Shown: piece by piece, positions 1 through 8,289 of the stretch | Numbering within the stretch: the first letter of the stretch is position 1 | How the letters are laid out: each line of letters opens with the position of its first letter | From: Bacteroidota bacterium | Lineage (GTDB): Bacteria; Bacteroidota; Bacteroidia; Sphingobacteriales; Sphingobacteriaceae | Length of the DNA stretch: 11,353 nt | Direction: 5' to 3' | Assembly: GCA_023450085.1 (NCBI GenBank) | Contig: JAEXHI010000028.1 | Location: 1 to 11,353 of the forward strand | The notes under the pieces: generated by a model | What the model was told of the DNA's origin: nothing | Databases searched by the model: none | What the model saw: the letters and a program-made list of their open reading frames with translations, nothing else | Program-made: the position numbers and the translations under genes

Positions 1-106
1 GCCTTTCGCAAGACTACTTTTGCTAAACAATAAAGACAAAATATCGTTGATCATAAACAAAAACTTTAAAACCATGAGCACACTAAAACTAAAAGACGGA
101 ACAGAG
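1..106. repeat. Terminal direct repeat, left copy
   Basis: These 106 bases are identical, base for base, to the last 106 bases of the window (11248-11353) and in the same orientation. The repeat carries a TACTTTTG promoter-like element (15-22), an A-rich leader and the first 11 codons of the hydrolase gene. Because the repeat runs exactly from one end of the sequence to the other, it is best read as the overlap of a circular or tandemly repeated 11,247-bp unit. It has no inverted-repeat ends, so it is not an insertion-sequence terminus. Confidence 0.97.
15..22 (+). promoter_or_regulatory. Putative -7 promoter element of hydrolase gene (TACTTTTG)
   Basis: TACTTTTG matches the Bacteroidota -7 consensus TAnnTTTG exactly. 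It lies 51 bases before the ATG at 74, giving a predicted leader of about 45 nt. The -33 region lies outside the window for this copy. In the right-hand copy (11262-11269) the upstream bases are visible and show only a weak TTTAC around 11242. The leader has no Shine-Dalgarno sequence and is A-rich before the ATG, as is usual in this phylum. Confidence 0.5.
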
Positions 107-905
107 ATTTTTTACAAAGACCAAGGAAGGACCAACTTTAATGTTCCACCATGGCTGGCCTTTATCTTCAGACGATTGGGATGCACAAGTGATCTTCTTT
201 TTACAGAAAGGTTATCGTGTGGTAACACATGACAGAAGAGGCCATGGTCGTTCTAGCCAAGATATTTATGGACATAACATAGAGCAATATGCTTCAGACG
301 CTGCTGAGTTGGTAGAATTCCTCGACCTGAAAGATGTGATTCATATTGGCCACTCTACAGGTGGTGGCGAAGTGATTCGTTATGTGAACAAATATGCTAA
401 TGGCAGAGCTAAAAAAGCCGTATTAATTAGTGCTGTTCCACCTATTATGGTCGCTAGCGATAGTAATCCCGATGGCGTTCCGATGTCGGTTTTTGATGGC
501 ATAAGAGAGCAAACGCTGAACAATAGACAACAGTTTTATATTGATTTGACCATTCCAATTTACGGATATAACAGAGAAGGTGCTGACGTAAAAGAAGGCA
601 TCCAAAGAAACTGGTGGAGACAGGGAATGATGGGCGGAATTGTGGCTCATTACGATGGCATCAAAGCTTTTTCGGAAACTGATTTTACAGAAGACTTGAA
701 AGCCGTGGATATTCCAGTTTTAGTGCTACATGGTGAAGATGACCAAATTGTACCTTATCAAAATGCTGCTTTAAAATCTATTAAATTGTTAAAAAATGGA
801 AAGCTGATCACCTACCCTGGCTTCTCTCATGGCATGCCAATTACCGAAGCGGCAACCATTAATAAAGATCTTTTGGAGTTTATAGAAGCTTCACTCAAAG
901 TTTAA
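74..905 (+). CDS. Alpha/beta hydrolase, non-heme chloroperoxidase/arylesterase family, frameshifted near N-terminus
   Basis: This gene belongs to the cofactor-free alpha/beta hydrolases often annotated as non-heme chloroperoxidase or arylesterase; such enzymes hydrolyse esters and can show perhydrolase activity. The physiological substrate cannot be told from sequence. The ATG at 74 opens a typical N-terminus (MSTLKLKDGTEIFYKDQG), but the remainder is in another frame, read openly from 141 to 905 (254 residues). Numbered from 141, it shows the oxyanion-loop HHGWPL (3-8), the nucleophile elbow GHSTGGG (Ser72), an acid in HGEDDQIVP (Asp201) and the catalytic His230 in GFSHGM. The family hallmarks DRRGHGRS and KAFSETDFTEDL are also present. 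The joined length would be about 276-277 residues, normal for the family. The break lies between about 125 and 140; adding two bases would restore a G-K-G-P-type turn, and removing one base would also restore the frame. A sequencing or assembly error, or a young pseudogene, would both fit. Unless read through, only an N-truncated protein from ATG 141 could be made. Confidence 0.85.
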
Positions 906-909
906 TCTC

Positions 910-933
910 AAACCATTGTTCAGAAGATGGTTT
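910..933 (+). other. Small hairpin after hydrolase stop
   Basis: AAACCAT (910-916) is the reverse complement of ATGGTTT (927-933), separated by 10 bases. It begins four bases after the hydrolase stop codon. It has no T-tract, so it is more likely an mRNA 3'-end stem than a terminator by itself; the stronger terminator follows at 963. Confidence 0.35.
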
Positions 934-962
934 AAATTATATAATATTCATTGTTTAAAAGC

Positions 963-989
963 AGCTCTCTTCAGAGCTTCTTTTTTTAT
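963..989 (+). terminator. Rho-independent terminator after hydrolase gene
   Basis: AGCTCT (963-968), a CTTC loop (969-972) and AGAGCT (973-978) form a perfect six-pair stem, followed at once by a T-rich run (TCTTTTTTTATT). The stem is short but the tetraloop plus T-tract is a classic intrinsic terminator. It separates the hydrolase from the giant gene, which supports independent transcription. The rest of the 906-1122 gap is A+T-rich and holds only the promoter-like element at 1100. Confidence 0.65.
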
Positions 990-1099
990 TTAGGGCTAAC
1001 AAAAAATATCACAAAAAATTAATTTTCAGCAACATAAAACTAAAAAAACTTACCACAGAGGTCAATTAACTCACAATATGATTTATTCCAAAAAACTCT

Positions 1100-1107
1100 T
1101 ACTTTAG
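1100..1107 (+). promoter_or_regulatory. Putative -7 promoter element of giant gene (TACTTTAG)
   Basis: TACTTTAG differs from the Bacteroidota TAnnTTTG consensus only by A for G-adjacent T at position seven. It lies 15 bases before the GTG start at 1123, so the predicted leader would be only about 9 nt. No convincing TTTG-type -33 box is seen about 20 bases upstream. The TAG at 1105-1107 is an in-frame stop upstream of the GTG, which limits how far the gene can be extended. Confidence 0.4.
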
Positions 1108-1122
1108 GGCAAAATTTGCTCC

Positions 1123-4100
1123 GTGAAATTTAAATTAATAACGACTCTATTTTCTCTCATTTTACTGCTAGCCTTCCATCAGGCAAACGCACAACTAAAA
1201 CAGGTTTACAAGGACATCAATGAAGACAATGAAGTTCGAAAATTTAGCCTTTATTCAAAAACTGAAGGATATATCGCATTTAAAGACTGGATAGGTTATA
1301 CCATAGACGGCGGAACCAGCTTCCAAAAAAAGCGTATCACACTTACGAATGTCAATTTTAACGGCTTTTCTGTAAACGTTACTTTTGGCTTTGCAATTTC
1401 TGGGGTAAAGGCCTTTGACAAGAACAACTTGATCGTTTACGGCGACTACGGGCTTGTGCCTACTATCCTCACTTCAGCTGATGGTGGCGAGAGTTACAAA
1501 ATCGTATTTCACCAGCAGAGCAGTGATACGAAATTTTCCTACATGGTAGATATGGTATTTCCCGACAATGGCAATACAGGATATGCCATTGATCAAGACC
1601 GGGTATTAAAAACCGTCAACAAGGGGCAAACTTGGACAAATATTTACGGCTCTACTGGTGCCGAGTACAAGCAAATTGAAGCTTTCGACAATTTTGTGGG
1701 AGTCGTTGGTGCAAAAGAAATTATTCGATCCACCAGTAGCGGCACTTCATTTGTTAGGACTTCTCTTCCTATTGGCTTTGCTGGAATAATTAAAAGTGCA
1801 ACTTTTTTAACCTCTACTAAGCTTTGGTTAAATTTTGAAAACAGTAAAGGCTACCTGTATTATAGTGGTGATGCTGGGAACACATGGACATTAAAAAATA
1901 ACGTCGATTATAATTCACTTTATTTCAATAAAATAAAATTCTTTAATGATAATATCGGTTTTGCAATTGGCACTGCATATCAGATGTTCAAGACTTCTAA
2001 TGGGGGAAAAAATTGGGAAGTTCTACCTCGTGACAACAACTTCACTTATTTAGGCTACACCCATTACGATATCCAATTTTGGGACATGAACCATTTTTGG
2101 GCTGGTGGAGGCCATGGCTTTATCGAATCGACCATAAATGGTGGAGGCACCCCTATCCCTCAACCTATTTTTACGATAGACTTAAGTGCCTTACCTACAA
2201 CCAATACAGTAAAGTTACTGAATTTCTCAAACTCAGATTATAGTTCCCAATGGTTGATTAATGATATAGCTATTGCCACTTCCTATGATGCAAGCTATCA
2301 GAGAGACAATTCGAATTTAACCAACAAGATTACCCTAGTGGTTAAAAGTGGCTCGCAAACCGCTTCGCTAACTAAGGAAATCGTACTACCTCAAGGTGTA
2401 CAAATCTTGGATTTTACACCAAAAGATGCCGGATTGAATGCTACAGTGACCATTACGGGGTTGAACTTTACAAGAGCAAACAAGGTTACCTTTGGGGGTA
2501 CGAATGCTTTATCGTTTACCGTTGTATCTCCTACGACCATTACGGCAAAGGTGGGAGCCGGAGCATCTGGCGAAGTTTACGTGTCCAGTCCAAATGGTTT
2601 TTCGTCAATGGCAGGATTCAATTACCTTCCACCTCCTAGCATTTCGTCTTTTGCACCTTTAAGTGCAAGCAAAGGTAAAACTGTGACCATTAATGGAAAT
2701 AATTTTATTAATGTGACTTCGGTAACATTTGGAGGAATACCTGCACAATCTTACTCGGTCGTCTCCCCCACTCGAATCGATGCCATCGTTGGTGTGGGGG
2801 AATCCGGAAATGTAGTAGTAACTACCTCGGGAGGCACAACTACATTAACAGGTTTTAATATATTACCTACCATCGAATCGTTTACACCCACTAGCGGTAC
2901 CAATGGAGAGGTTGTACTGATCAAAGGTTCTGGCTTTTTGGGAGCTACTGCAGTTAGTATAGGTAATGCTCCTGTCAAGTCATTTAAGGTGACCAACACA
3001 ACCACCATTACAGCCATCGTGGGCGCTGCAAGCAGCAGTACTGTAGAGGTAACGACTAAAACTGGAACACACTCCCTAGGTGGTTTCACTTTTTACAGAC
3101 CTCCCACGATCAATGATTTCAGTCCACACTTTGGCAAAAGCGGTAGCAGTATCACCATTACAGGCTCTAACTTTAGTAATGATATCAATGGAAATATTGT
3201 GTTGTTCGGAGATATTAAGGGTAAGGTAACCAACGCCACGCCCAACTCCTTGATTGTGGAGGTTCCAACGGTATCTACCTTTAAACCATTATCAGTAACC
3301 ACAAATTCGCTTACGGCGTATGGAAAAACGCCATTTGTACAAACCATTGATGGTGAAAACAACATAAGTAACCAGTCCTTTGCCGATAAAATCGAGCTGC
3401 CCATCAAAGGAAAATCAAGCGACTTCTCTCTCTTTGATTTTGACGGAGATGGTTTTTTGGACATCATTATGCTATTCAAAACTACCGATTTTAAAAGTGA
3501 ATTGGCGTTCTATCGCAACAAAGGAACTATTGGTAAGGCTGAATTTGATGAAAAGATCAGCCTGCTTTTCCAAACACAGGAAGTATCGTTCAGTGCAACA
3601 GATCTGGATGGCGATGGAAAGCCCGACTTAGTGGTTTGGGACTATTATGCCTATCCTGATGCTACGCTTATTTACAGGAATACTTCTAATTCTGGAAAAA
3701 TTTCATTTTCAACTTCCGCAACTACCCTTCCTATACTTCACACCCCATATTATGATTTTAAAGATGTGGACGGTGACGGCAAACCAGACCTAATTTCACA
3801 TAGGATGATTTATAAAAATACTTCTAGCCTAGGCAACATTAGCTTTGCAGAGTCAACGGAGGATTTTGAAAGGGTAGTGGTAGCAATAGCAGATTTTGAC
3901 GGCGACGGCAAACCAGACTTCATTACCTACGATGTTTACAATCAGGAGGGCAAACTCGAAATATATAAAAATGTGAGTACTCTGGATAAATTTTCCTTTA
4001 CCAAATTACTTGATCTCTCAGTAGACAGGGTTTCTTCATTTGCGGCAGTTGATATTGACGGAGATCGTAAAATTGACCTGGTCACCCTAAGCAGTAATCT

Positions 4101-7100
4101 CAATGAAGTTAATGTTTATCAAAACATAGGCAATAATTCTTTTGCGTTCGCTACTCCTTTGAAATATCCAGTAGGTACCCGTCCAACCAATCTTGCTGTT
4201 CACGATCTAGATGGCGACGGTCGTGCAGATGTACTATTTCACAGTGAAGCTGATAAAGCAGTATCGGTTTTGAAAAACCTTAGTTCAAATGGTGTTGCCA
4301 AACTCGCCCAAAAAGTAACATTCACTACACTCAGCAATGTTAAAACAATCAGTCCTGGTGATATTGACCAAGATGGTAAACCAGATATTGTTTTCCAAAG
4401 TGAGGAAAATGCCCAAATTGCATTTCTAAAGAACAAGGTAAACAACACTCCTTTCCTAGTTTCTTTTAGCCCTTCTATTGCCAAGAAAGGTGACCAAATT
4501 GTAATTACAGGAACTAATTTTAATGGGACAAATGCAGTTAGTCTTGGCGGAATTCCCGTGGCCAACTTCACCATTGATTCTCCTACGCAAATAACAGCCA
4601 TAGTTGGTGAGGGGGCTAACGGAACCGTTACGATAAGTAATCCATTTGGTTCGTCGAGCTTACCTGGTTTTTCATATGGTCTGCCTCCAATCATCAGCTC
4701 ATTTTCACCTATGACGGCCAATGCTGGAACCTCAATTACCATAACAGGTAAAAATTTCAGTACCGATCCATCACAAAACACGGTGCTGTTTGGTCTCGCT
4801 TTTGGAACCGTTACCGCAGCCACACCAACTACTTTAACCGTTACAGTACCTTCTAAAGCAACTTATGCACCATTAACGGTTAATACCAATGGTTTAATTG
4901 CTTCGAGTATCAATTCATTTATATTGACTTTTCCCGGTGACCAAAACGGTTTTACGGAAAAATCTTTCGCACCAGCGATCAGGCCTCATTCAACCTATAA
5001 AAAAGGGACAGTAGCAGATTTAGATGGGGACGGACAAATGGATTTTATCTATAGCCTAAACAACTATGACGATAGATCTATACACATTTATCGCGCTGAT
5101 AGAAAAAATGGACAAATCGTTTATGATGCGCCATTAATTATCCCAATGATTAATCAGGCGGAAAACAGTTTAGTTGCAGATATAGATGGCGATGGCAAAT
5201 TAGATTTGGTAGTATATAGCCACAATCAGTTCCATGTATTCAAGAACACCTCAGTTCCAGGAAAAATATCACTTACCAAGTTAGATTTTTTTGCTCACAA
5301 CGAGTCCTATTCTCCACTATCAGGCCTCAAAGTTGGTGATATCGATGGCGATGGCAAAATAGATGTAATCCTATCGAGCTATAGTCAAAAGAAAATCTAT
5401 ATTTTTAGAAATGAGAGTAGCAATGGCACCATAAGATTTGGGCAACGAATCGATCTTTTGACACAAGGATCAGCATCAAGAGCGGAACTGCAAGACTTCA
5501 ATGGTGACGGGAAACTTGATTTGGGTTATGCCAGTAGCACCTCGAACCAACTTACAATACACAAAAACACAAGCCAAGGCGGAAAGATATCATTCGACTC
5601 TCCACTCACCTTCCCAACGATATCCGGCGGCTTGGGTTTAGTTGCCGGAGATATTGATGGAGATGGCAAAGTGGACCTGTTGGTAGGTGGCAACAATATC
5701 CACGCCTATCGAAACACCAGCTCCCTAAACACCATAAGTTTTGATCCAGCTGTAGAAATCCTCAAAGCGAACAAAGCAATCTCGGCAATTAATCTATCTG
5801 ATCTAGATGGAGACGGAAAAGCAGATTTATACTTTGCATTGAATGGCATTGAGGTAATGAAAAATACGAGCCAACTAGGAAACATTTCTTTTGCGGCATC
5901 GGTAAAATACGCTCAACCAATTGAACCAATACTCAGCATGACGGCCGACATCGACGAAGATGGAAAACCAGACATTATCACATTTGACGAATACAGGTCT
6001 GCTACAGTGTTATTTAGCAAACCAGTAACCAAGCCTGTTTTGAGTTTTTTTTCACCACTATCTGCTCCACAAGGAAAAACCATAACTTTAACCGGTTTCA
6101 ATTTCAACTCGGTTACTGGAGTGAATTTTGGAGGTGTCCCTGCATCATCATTTAAAATCGAATCTCCTACAGTGATTACCGCAGTGGTTGGCCCTGGCGA
6201 AAGTGGACCAGTGACCCTCGTTAGCTCCGAAGGATCTTTCGACTATCTTAAATTTACCTTTACACCACCTCCTATCGTTACTTCGTTTAGTCCTATGGTT
6301 GCCGAGGTGGGTGAAACAATTACCATCAAAGGCAAGTACTTTACCGGAACATTAAAAGTATGGTTCGGTGGTTCCTTCCCATTTACCGTGATTGACGATA
6401 ATACCATCACGGTAAAATTACCCGAATCGGAATTTCTTTATTCTGGGGATGTTGTTGTGGAAACACCTTACGGAACAGCCCGTCAGCCAGGGTTCGTTTT
6501 AGCAAAGGAACCCAAAATTTCAGCAGATAGAAATCCTCCTTATTATATTGACACCAAATTGGCGCTTACTGCAAATACCGACTCTTATTTTATGCATGAG
6601 TGGCGAAAAGACGGTGTGGTTATCCCAGGAGCTACTTCAAATACCATTAACGTTAGTGAAGGTGGATCTTATACAGCAGCCATTAAACACTCCGACAAAT
6701 GGCTCATATCAAAACCATTTTTGTTCAACCAGCTGAATACGTTACCTCAAACCAATTTCAGGATAAAGGCGACAAACGAAAGCTGTAGATCAGCCAATAA
6801 CGGATCGATTGAAATTAATGCGACCGCTGCCATGAGCTACACCGCTACAATCACTGGAGCAAACTATAACAAAGCCTCTAGTTTTACATCAATTTTACAG
6901 ATAACCTCACTACAAGCTGGAACTTACTCCATCTGTATTACAGCTACTGGTTACCCAAATTATAAGCAATGCTTCGAAGTTATTATCACCGAGCCAAAGG
7001 ATATTTCGTTGTTTTCTTCGGTTGTGAATGCCGACCAAACGGTAACGCTGAACTTAGATGGAGCAACTACCTATCATATAGACCTGAATGGAAAAAGGTA

Positions 7101-7458
7101 TACTACAAGCAGCAATCAAATTACGCTACCGCTCAGTCATGGCAGCAACAGCTTAACAATAACTTCGGATATTGCCTGTCAAGGGGTAATCAAAAAAAAT
7201 ATATTGTTAGCGTCGGGAATAATGCCTTATCCAAATCCATTTGAACAAATATTAACCGTACAAGTTGGACCAGAATACGTCCAAAAAACTGTAAACATAC
7301 ATATTTACGATTCGACTGGACGAAGAGTATATTCAAAACGCTATACAATAGAAAACTTTGAGATTTCGTTAGATCTATCAAATTTAGAATCTGGGGTTTA
7401 TATCTTAAAAATTGAATCAGAAACTTTGGTCAGCCAATCTAAAATCATCAAAAAATGA
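1123..7458 (+). CDS. Giant secreted multi-propeller IPT/TIG and FG-GAP/VCBS protein with T9SS sorting domain
   Basis: This 2111-residue protein is predicted to be secreted by T9SS and to act at the cell surface, probably in adhesion or ligand/glycan binding; no catalytic site was recognised. Domains in order: signal peptide 1-23 (cleavage ANA|Q); an Asp-box (BNR/YCF48-like) propeller about 24-343 with seven S/T-x-D/N-x-G-like turns; a PKD-like region 345-424; four IPT/TIG domains (425-505, 506-582, 583-661, 662-745); an FG-GAP/VCBS propeller about 745-1106 with seven DxDGDGxxD-type calcium loops; two TIG domains (1109-1188, 1189-1270); a second such propeller about 1272-1635, also with seven loops; two TIG domains (1639-1717, 1718-1795); an Ig-like domain to about 1873; a pre-C-terminal region 1875-2025; and a type A sorting domain from PYPNPF (2035) to the end. 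The only cysteines I found (four) lie in the pre-C-terminal region. The GTG start is chosen because it begins the signal peptide; a stop lies just upstream in frame. It overlaps the lipoprotein gene by four bases. Confidence 0.93.
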   Translation: MKFKLITTLFSLILLLAFHQANAQLKQVYKDINEDNEVRKFSLYSKTEGYIAFKDWIGYTIDGGTSFQKKRITLTNVNFNGFSVNVTFGFAISGVKAFDKNNLIVYGDYGLVPTILTSADGGESYKIVFHQQSSDTKFSYMVDMVFPDNGNTGYAIDQDRVLKTVNKGQTWTNIYGSTGAEYKQIEAFDNFVGVVGAKEIIRSTSSGTSFVRTSLPIGFAGIIKSATFLTSTKLWLNFENSKGYLYYSGDAGNTWTLKNNVDYNSLYFNKIKFFNDNIGFAIGTAYQMFKTSNGGKNWEVLPRDNNFTYLGYTHYDIQFWDMNHFWAGGGHGFIESTINGGGTPIPQPIFTIDLSALPTTNTVKLLNFSNSDYSSQWLINDIAIATSYDASYQRDNSNLTNKITLVVKSGSQTASLTKEIVLPQGVQILDFTPKDAGLNATVTITGLNFTRANKVTFGGTNALSFTVVSPTTITAKVGAGASGEVYVSSPNGFSSMAGFNYLPPPSISSFAPLSASKGKTVTINGNNFINVTSVTFGGIPAQSYSVVSPTRIDAIVGVGESGNVVVTTSGGTTTLTGFNILPTIESFTPTSGTNGEVVLIKGSGFLGATAVSIGNAPVKSFKVTNTTTITAIVGAASSSTVEVTTKTGTHSLGGFTFYRPPTINDFSPHFGKSGSSITITGSNFSNDINGNIVLFGDIKGKVTNATPNSLIVEVPTVSTFKPLSVTTNSLTAYGKTPFVQTIDGENNISNQSFADKIELPIKGKSSDFSLFDFDGDGFLDIIMLFKTTDFKSELAFYRNKGTIGKAEFDEKISLLFQTQEVSFSATDLDGDGKPDLVVWDYYAYPDATLIYRNTSNSGKISFSTSATTLPILHTPYYDFKDVDGDGKPDLISHRMIYKNTSSLGNISFAESTEDFERVVVAIADFDGDGKPDFITYDVYNQEGKLEIYKNVSTLDKFSFTKLLDLSVDRVSSFAAVDIDGDRKIDLVTLSSNLNEVNVYQNIGNNSFAFATPLKYPVGTRPTNLAVHDLDGDGRADVLFHSEADKAVSVLKNLSSNGVAKLAQKVTFTTLSNVKTISPGDIDQDGKPDIVFQSEENAQIAFLKNKVNNTPFLVSFSPSIAKKGDQIVITGTNFNGTNAVSLGGIPVANFTIDSPTQITAIVGEGANGTVTISNPFGSSSLPGFSYGLPPIISSFSPMTANAGTSITITGKNFSTDPSQNTVLFGLAFGTVTAATPTTLTVTVPSKATYAPLTVNTNGLIASSINSFILTFPGDQNGFTEKSFAPAIRPHSTYKKGTVADLDGDGQMDFIYSLNNYDDRSIHIYRADRKNGQIVYDAPLIIPMINQAENSLVADIDGDGKLDLVVYSHNQFHVFKNTSVPGKISLTKLDFFAHNESYSPLSGLKVGDIDGDGKIDVILSSYSQKKIYIFRNESSNGTIRFGQRIDLLTQGSASRAELQDFNGDGKLDLGYASSTSNQLTIHKNTSQGGKISFDSPLTFPTISGGLGLVAGDIDGDGKVDLLVGGNNIHAYRNTSSLNTISFDPAVEILKANKAISAINLSDLDGDGKADLYFALNGIEVMKNTSQLGNISFAASVKYAQPIEPILSMTADIDEDGKPDIITFDEYRSATVLFSKPVTKPVLSFFSPLSAPQGKTITLTGFNFNSVTGVNFGGVPASSFKIESPTVITAVVGPGESGPVTLVSSEGSFDYLKFTFTPPPIVTSFSPMVAEVGETITIKGKYFTGTLKVWFGGSFPFTVIDDNTITVKLPESEFLYSGDVVVETPYGTARQPGFVLAKEPKISADRNPPYYIDTKLALTANTDSYFMHEWRKDGVVIPGATSNTINVSEGGSYTAAIKHSDKWLISKPFLFNQLNTLPQTNFRIKATNESCRSANNGSIEINATAAMSYTATITGANYNKASSFTSILQITSLQAGTYSICITATGYPNYKQCFEVIITEPKDISLFSSVVNADQTVTLNLDGATTYHIDLNGKRYTTSSNQITLPLSHGSNSLTITSDIACQGVIKKNILLASGIMPYPNPFEQILTVQVGPEYVQKTVNIHIYDSTGRRVYSKRYTIENFEISLDLSNLESGVYILKIESETLVSQSKIIKK

Positions 7459-8171
7459 GATATATAAAATCAATATGTTTTATGGCGATATTATGCAGTA
7501 TGTTTGGTTGTGGCAGTAAATCCAGTGACCCAACCCCTACTCCACCACCAGTTGTACCGCCAACCCAAACAACGAAAGCAGTGTTGATTGCTCCTGCGAA
7601 AGATGAGTTATGTACCTCTGGTATTCCCCTCACAAACACCATGAACAAAATCACATTTAAGTGGAAAGCTTCTGACCTTGCAAAAGACTACACTATTACC
7701 GTTAAAAACCTAGTCACATCTGAACTGACTTCAGGCACCACAACCTCTACGCAAATAGATTTAGAATTAGCCAGGAATGTTGCGTATTCTTGGTCGGTAA
7801 GTACTAAATCAAGCCTGAACGCTAGCACGTTAGAAAGCGATGTTTGGCGATTTTACAATGCAGGAGAAGCTACCTCATCATTTGCGCCTTATCCTGCAGA
7901 GTTAACCGCACCTTATATGGATGCTCGTATTTATCCTGTCAATGGAAATACAACTCTTGTTTGGAAGGGCAGTGATCCAGACTTCGACATTGTTAATTAC
8001 GACATTTATTTTGGAACAGCCACAAATCCTCCATTGTTTAAGAGCGAACATACAGGCAGCACTTTTTCAGTAGCGATAACTTCTGGGAATACCTATTACT
8101 GGAAAATTGTGACCAAAGACAGATTAGGCAATAAATCAGAGTCTTCGATTTCTAAGTTTACCGTCTTGTAA
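7455..8171 (+). CDS. Surface lipoprotein with two fibronectin-III-like domains
   Basis: This 238-residue protein starts with a lipoprotein signal peptide: a short basic/hydrophobic stretch ending in a lipobox-like SMFG|C with the lipidated cysteine at residue 19. The following GSKSSD has serine and aspartate close to the cysteine, as in Bacteroidota lipoproteins exported to the cell surface (inference). A proline/threonine-rich linker (about 25-39) leads to two beta-sandwich domains. The first spans about 41-135 (ITFKWKASD, VAYSWSV, VWRF) and the second about 140-238 (TTLVWKGSDPD, NYDIYFGT, TYYWKIVTKD). The W-x-x-SD and YYWKI patterns are those of fibronectin-III-like domains common in Bacteroidota surface proteins. 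Its ATG overlaps the TGA of the giant gene in ATGA, which suggests translational coupling and a joint role, for example as a membrane-anchored partner or receptor. The partner role is inference; no enzyme motif is seen. Confidence 0.82.
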   Translation: MRYIKSICFMAILCSMFGCGSKSSDPTPTPPPVVPPTQTTKAVLIAPAKDELCTSGIPLTNTMNKITFKWKASDLAKDYTITVKNLVTSELTSGTTTSTQIDLELARNVAYSWSVSTKSSLNASTLESDVWRFYNAGEATSSFAPYPAELTAPYMDARIYPVNGNTTLVWKGSDPDFDIVNYDIYFGTATNPPLFKSEHTGSTFSVAITSGNTYYWKIVTKDRLGNKSESSISKFTVL

Positions 8172-8187
8172 TTACTCAGCTGCAGAA

Positions 8188-8199
8188 ATTTTATAAAAT
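8188..8199. other. A+T-rich perfect palindrome in intergenic gap
   Basis: ATTTTATAAAAT is a 12-base perfect palindrome, 17 bases after the lipoprotein stop. No T-tract follows it, so it is not a convincing terminator. It might be a weak operator or chance in A+T-rich DNA. Confidence 0.2.
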
Positions 8200-8225
8200 A
8201 TAGGACACAACATTATTATTCACCT

Positions 8226-8233
8226 TACTTTAA
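8226..8233 (+). promoter_or_regulatory. Putative -7 promoter element of genes at 8290 and 9464 (TACTTTAA)
   Basis: TACTTTAA resembles both TAnnTTTG and the TACTTTAG found before the giant gene. It lies 57 bases upstream of the ATG at 8290 in the 118-base gap after the lipoprotein gene. No clear -33 box is visible. It suggests that the last two genes form their own transcript. Confidence 0.33.
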
Positions 8234-8289
8234 GGCATATACAGATGTTTTTTCAAAATATTTAAATTGCCATCAAATTACTGTGAGCC

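Noticed and set aside
20..232. Short open frame starting upstream of the hydrolase ATG
   Set aside because: Only the part from 74 to about 127 matches the hydrolase; the rest is out of frame owing to the frameshift. The leader part before 74 is promoter/untranslated sequence.
1192..2150. N-terminal propeller as a sialidase or other glycosidase
   Set aside because: Asp-box turns are present but no arginine triad or other catalytic signature of sialidases is visible; a YCF48-like non-enzymatic propeller fits better.
2751..3479. Two minus-strand open frames inside the giant gene
   Set aside because: They oppose TIG-domain coding sequence, have low-complexity V/P/T-rich translations and no promoter or start context. 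They are by-products of codon bias in repeated domains.
4239..4823. 194-residue minus-strand open frame
   Set aside because: It mirrors the TIG 5/6 region of the giant gene and its translation shows no domain; the forward frame is clearly the coding one.
3436..5970. Recurrent GATxxxGATGGxGATGGxAAA-type DNA, possible tandem repeat or CRISPR-like array
   Set aside because: The repeats are about 150 bases apart, in frame, diverged, and encode the calcium loops of FG-GAP blades. They are protein repeats, not a DNA array.
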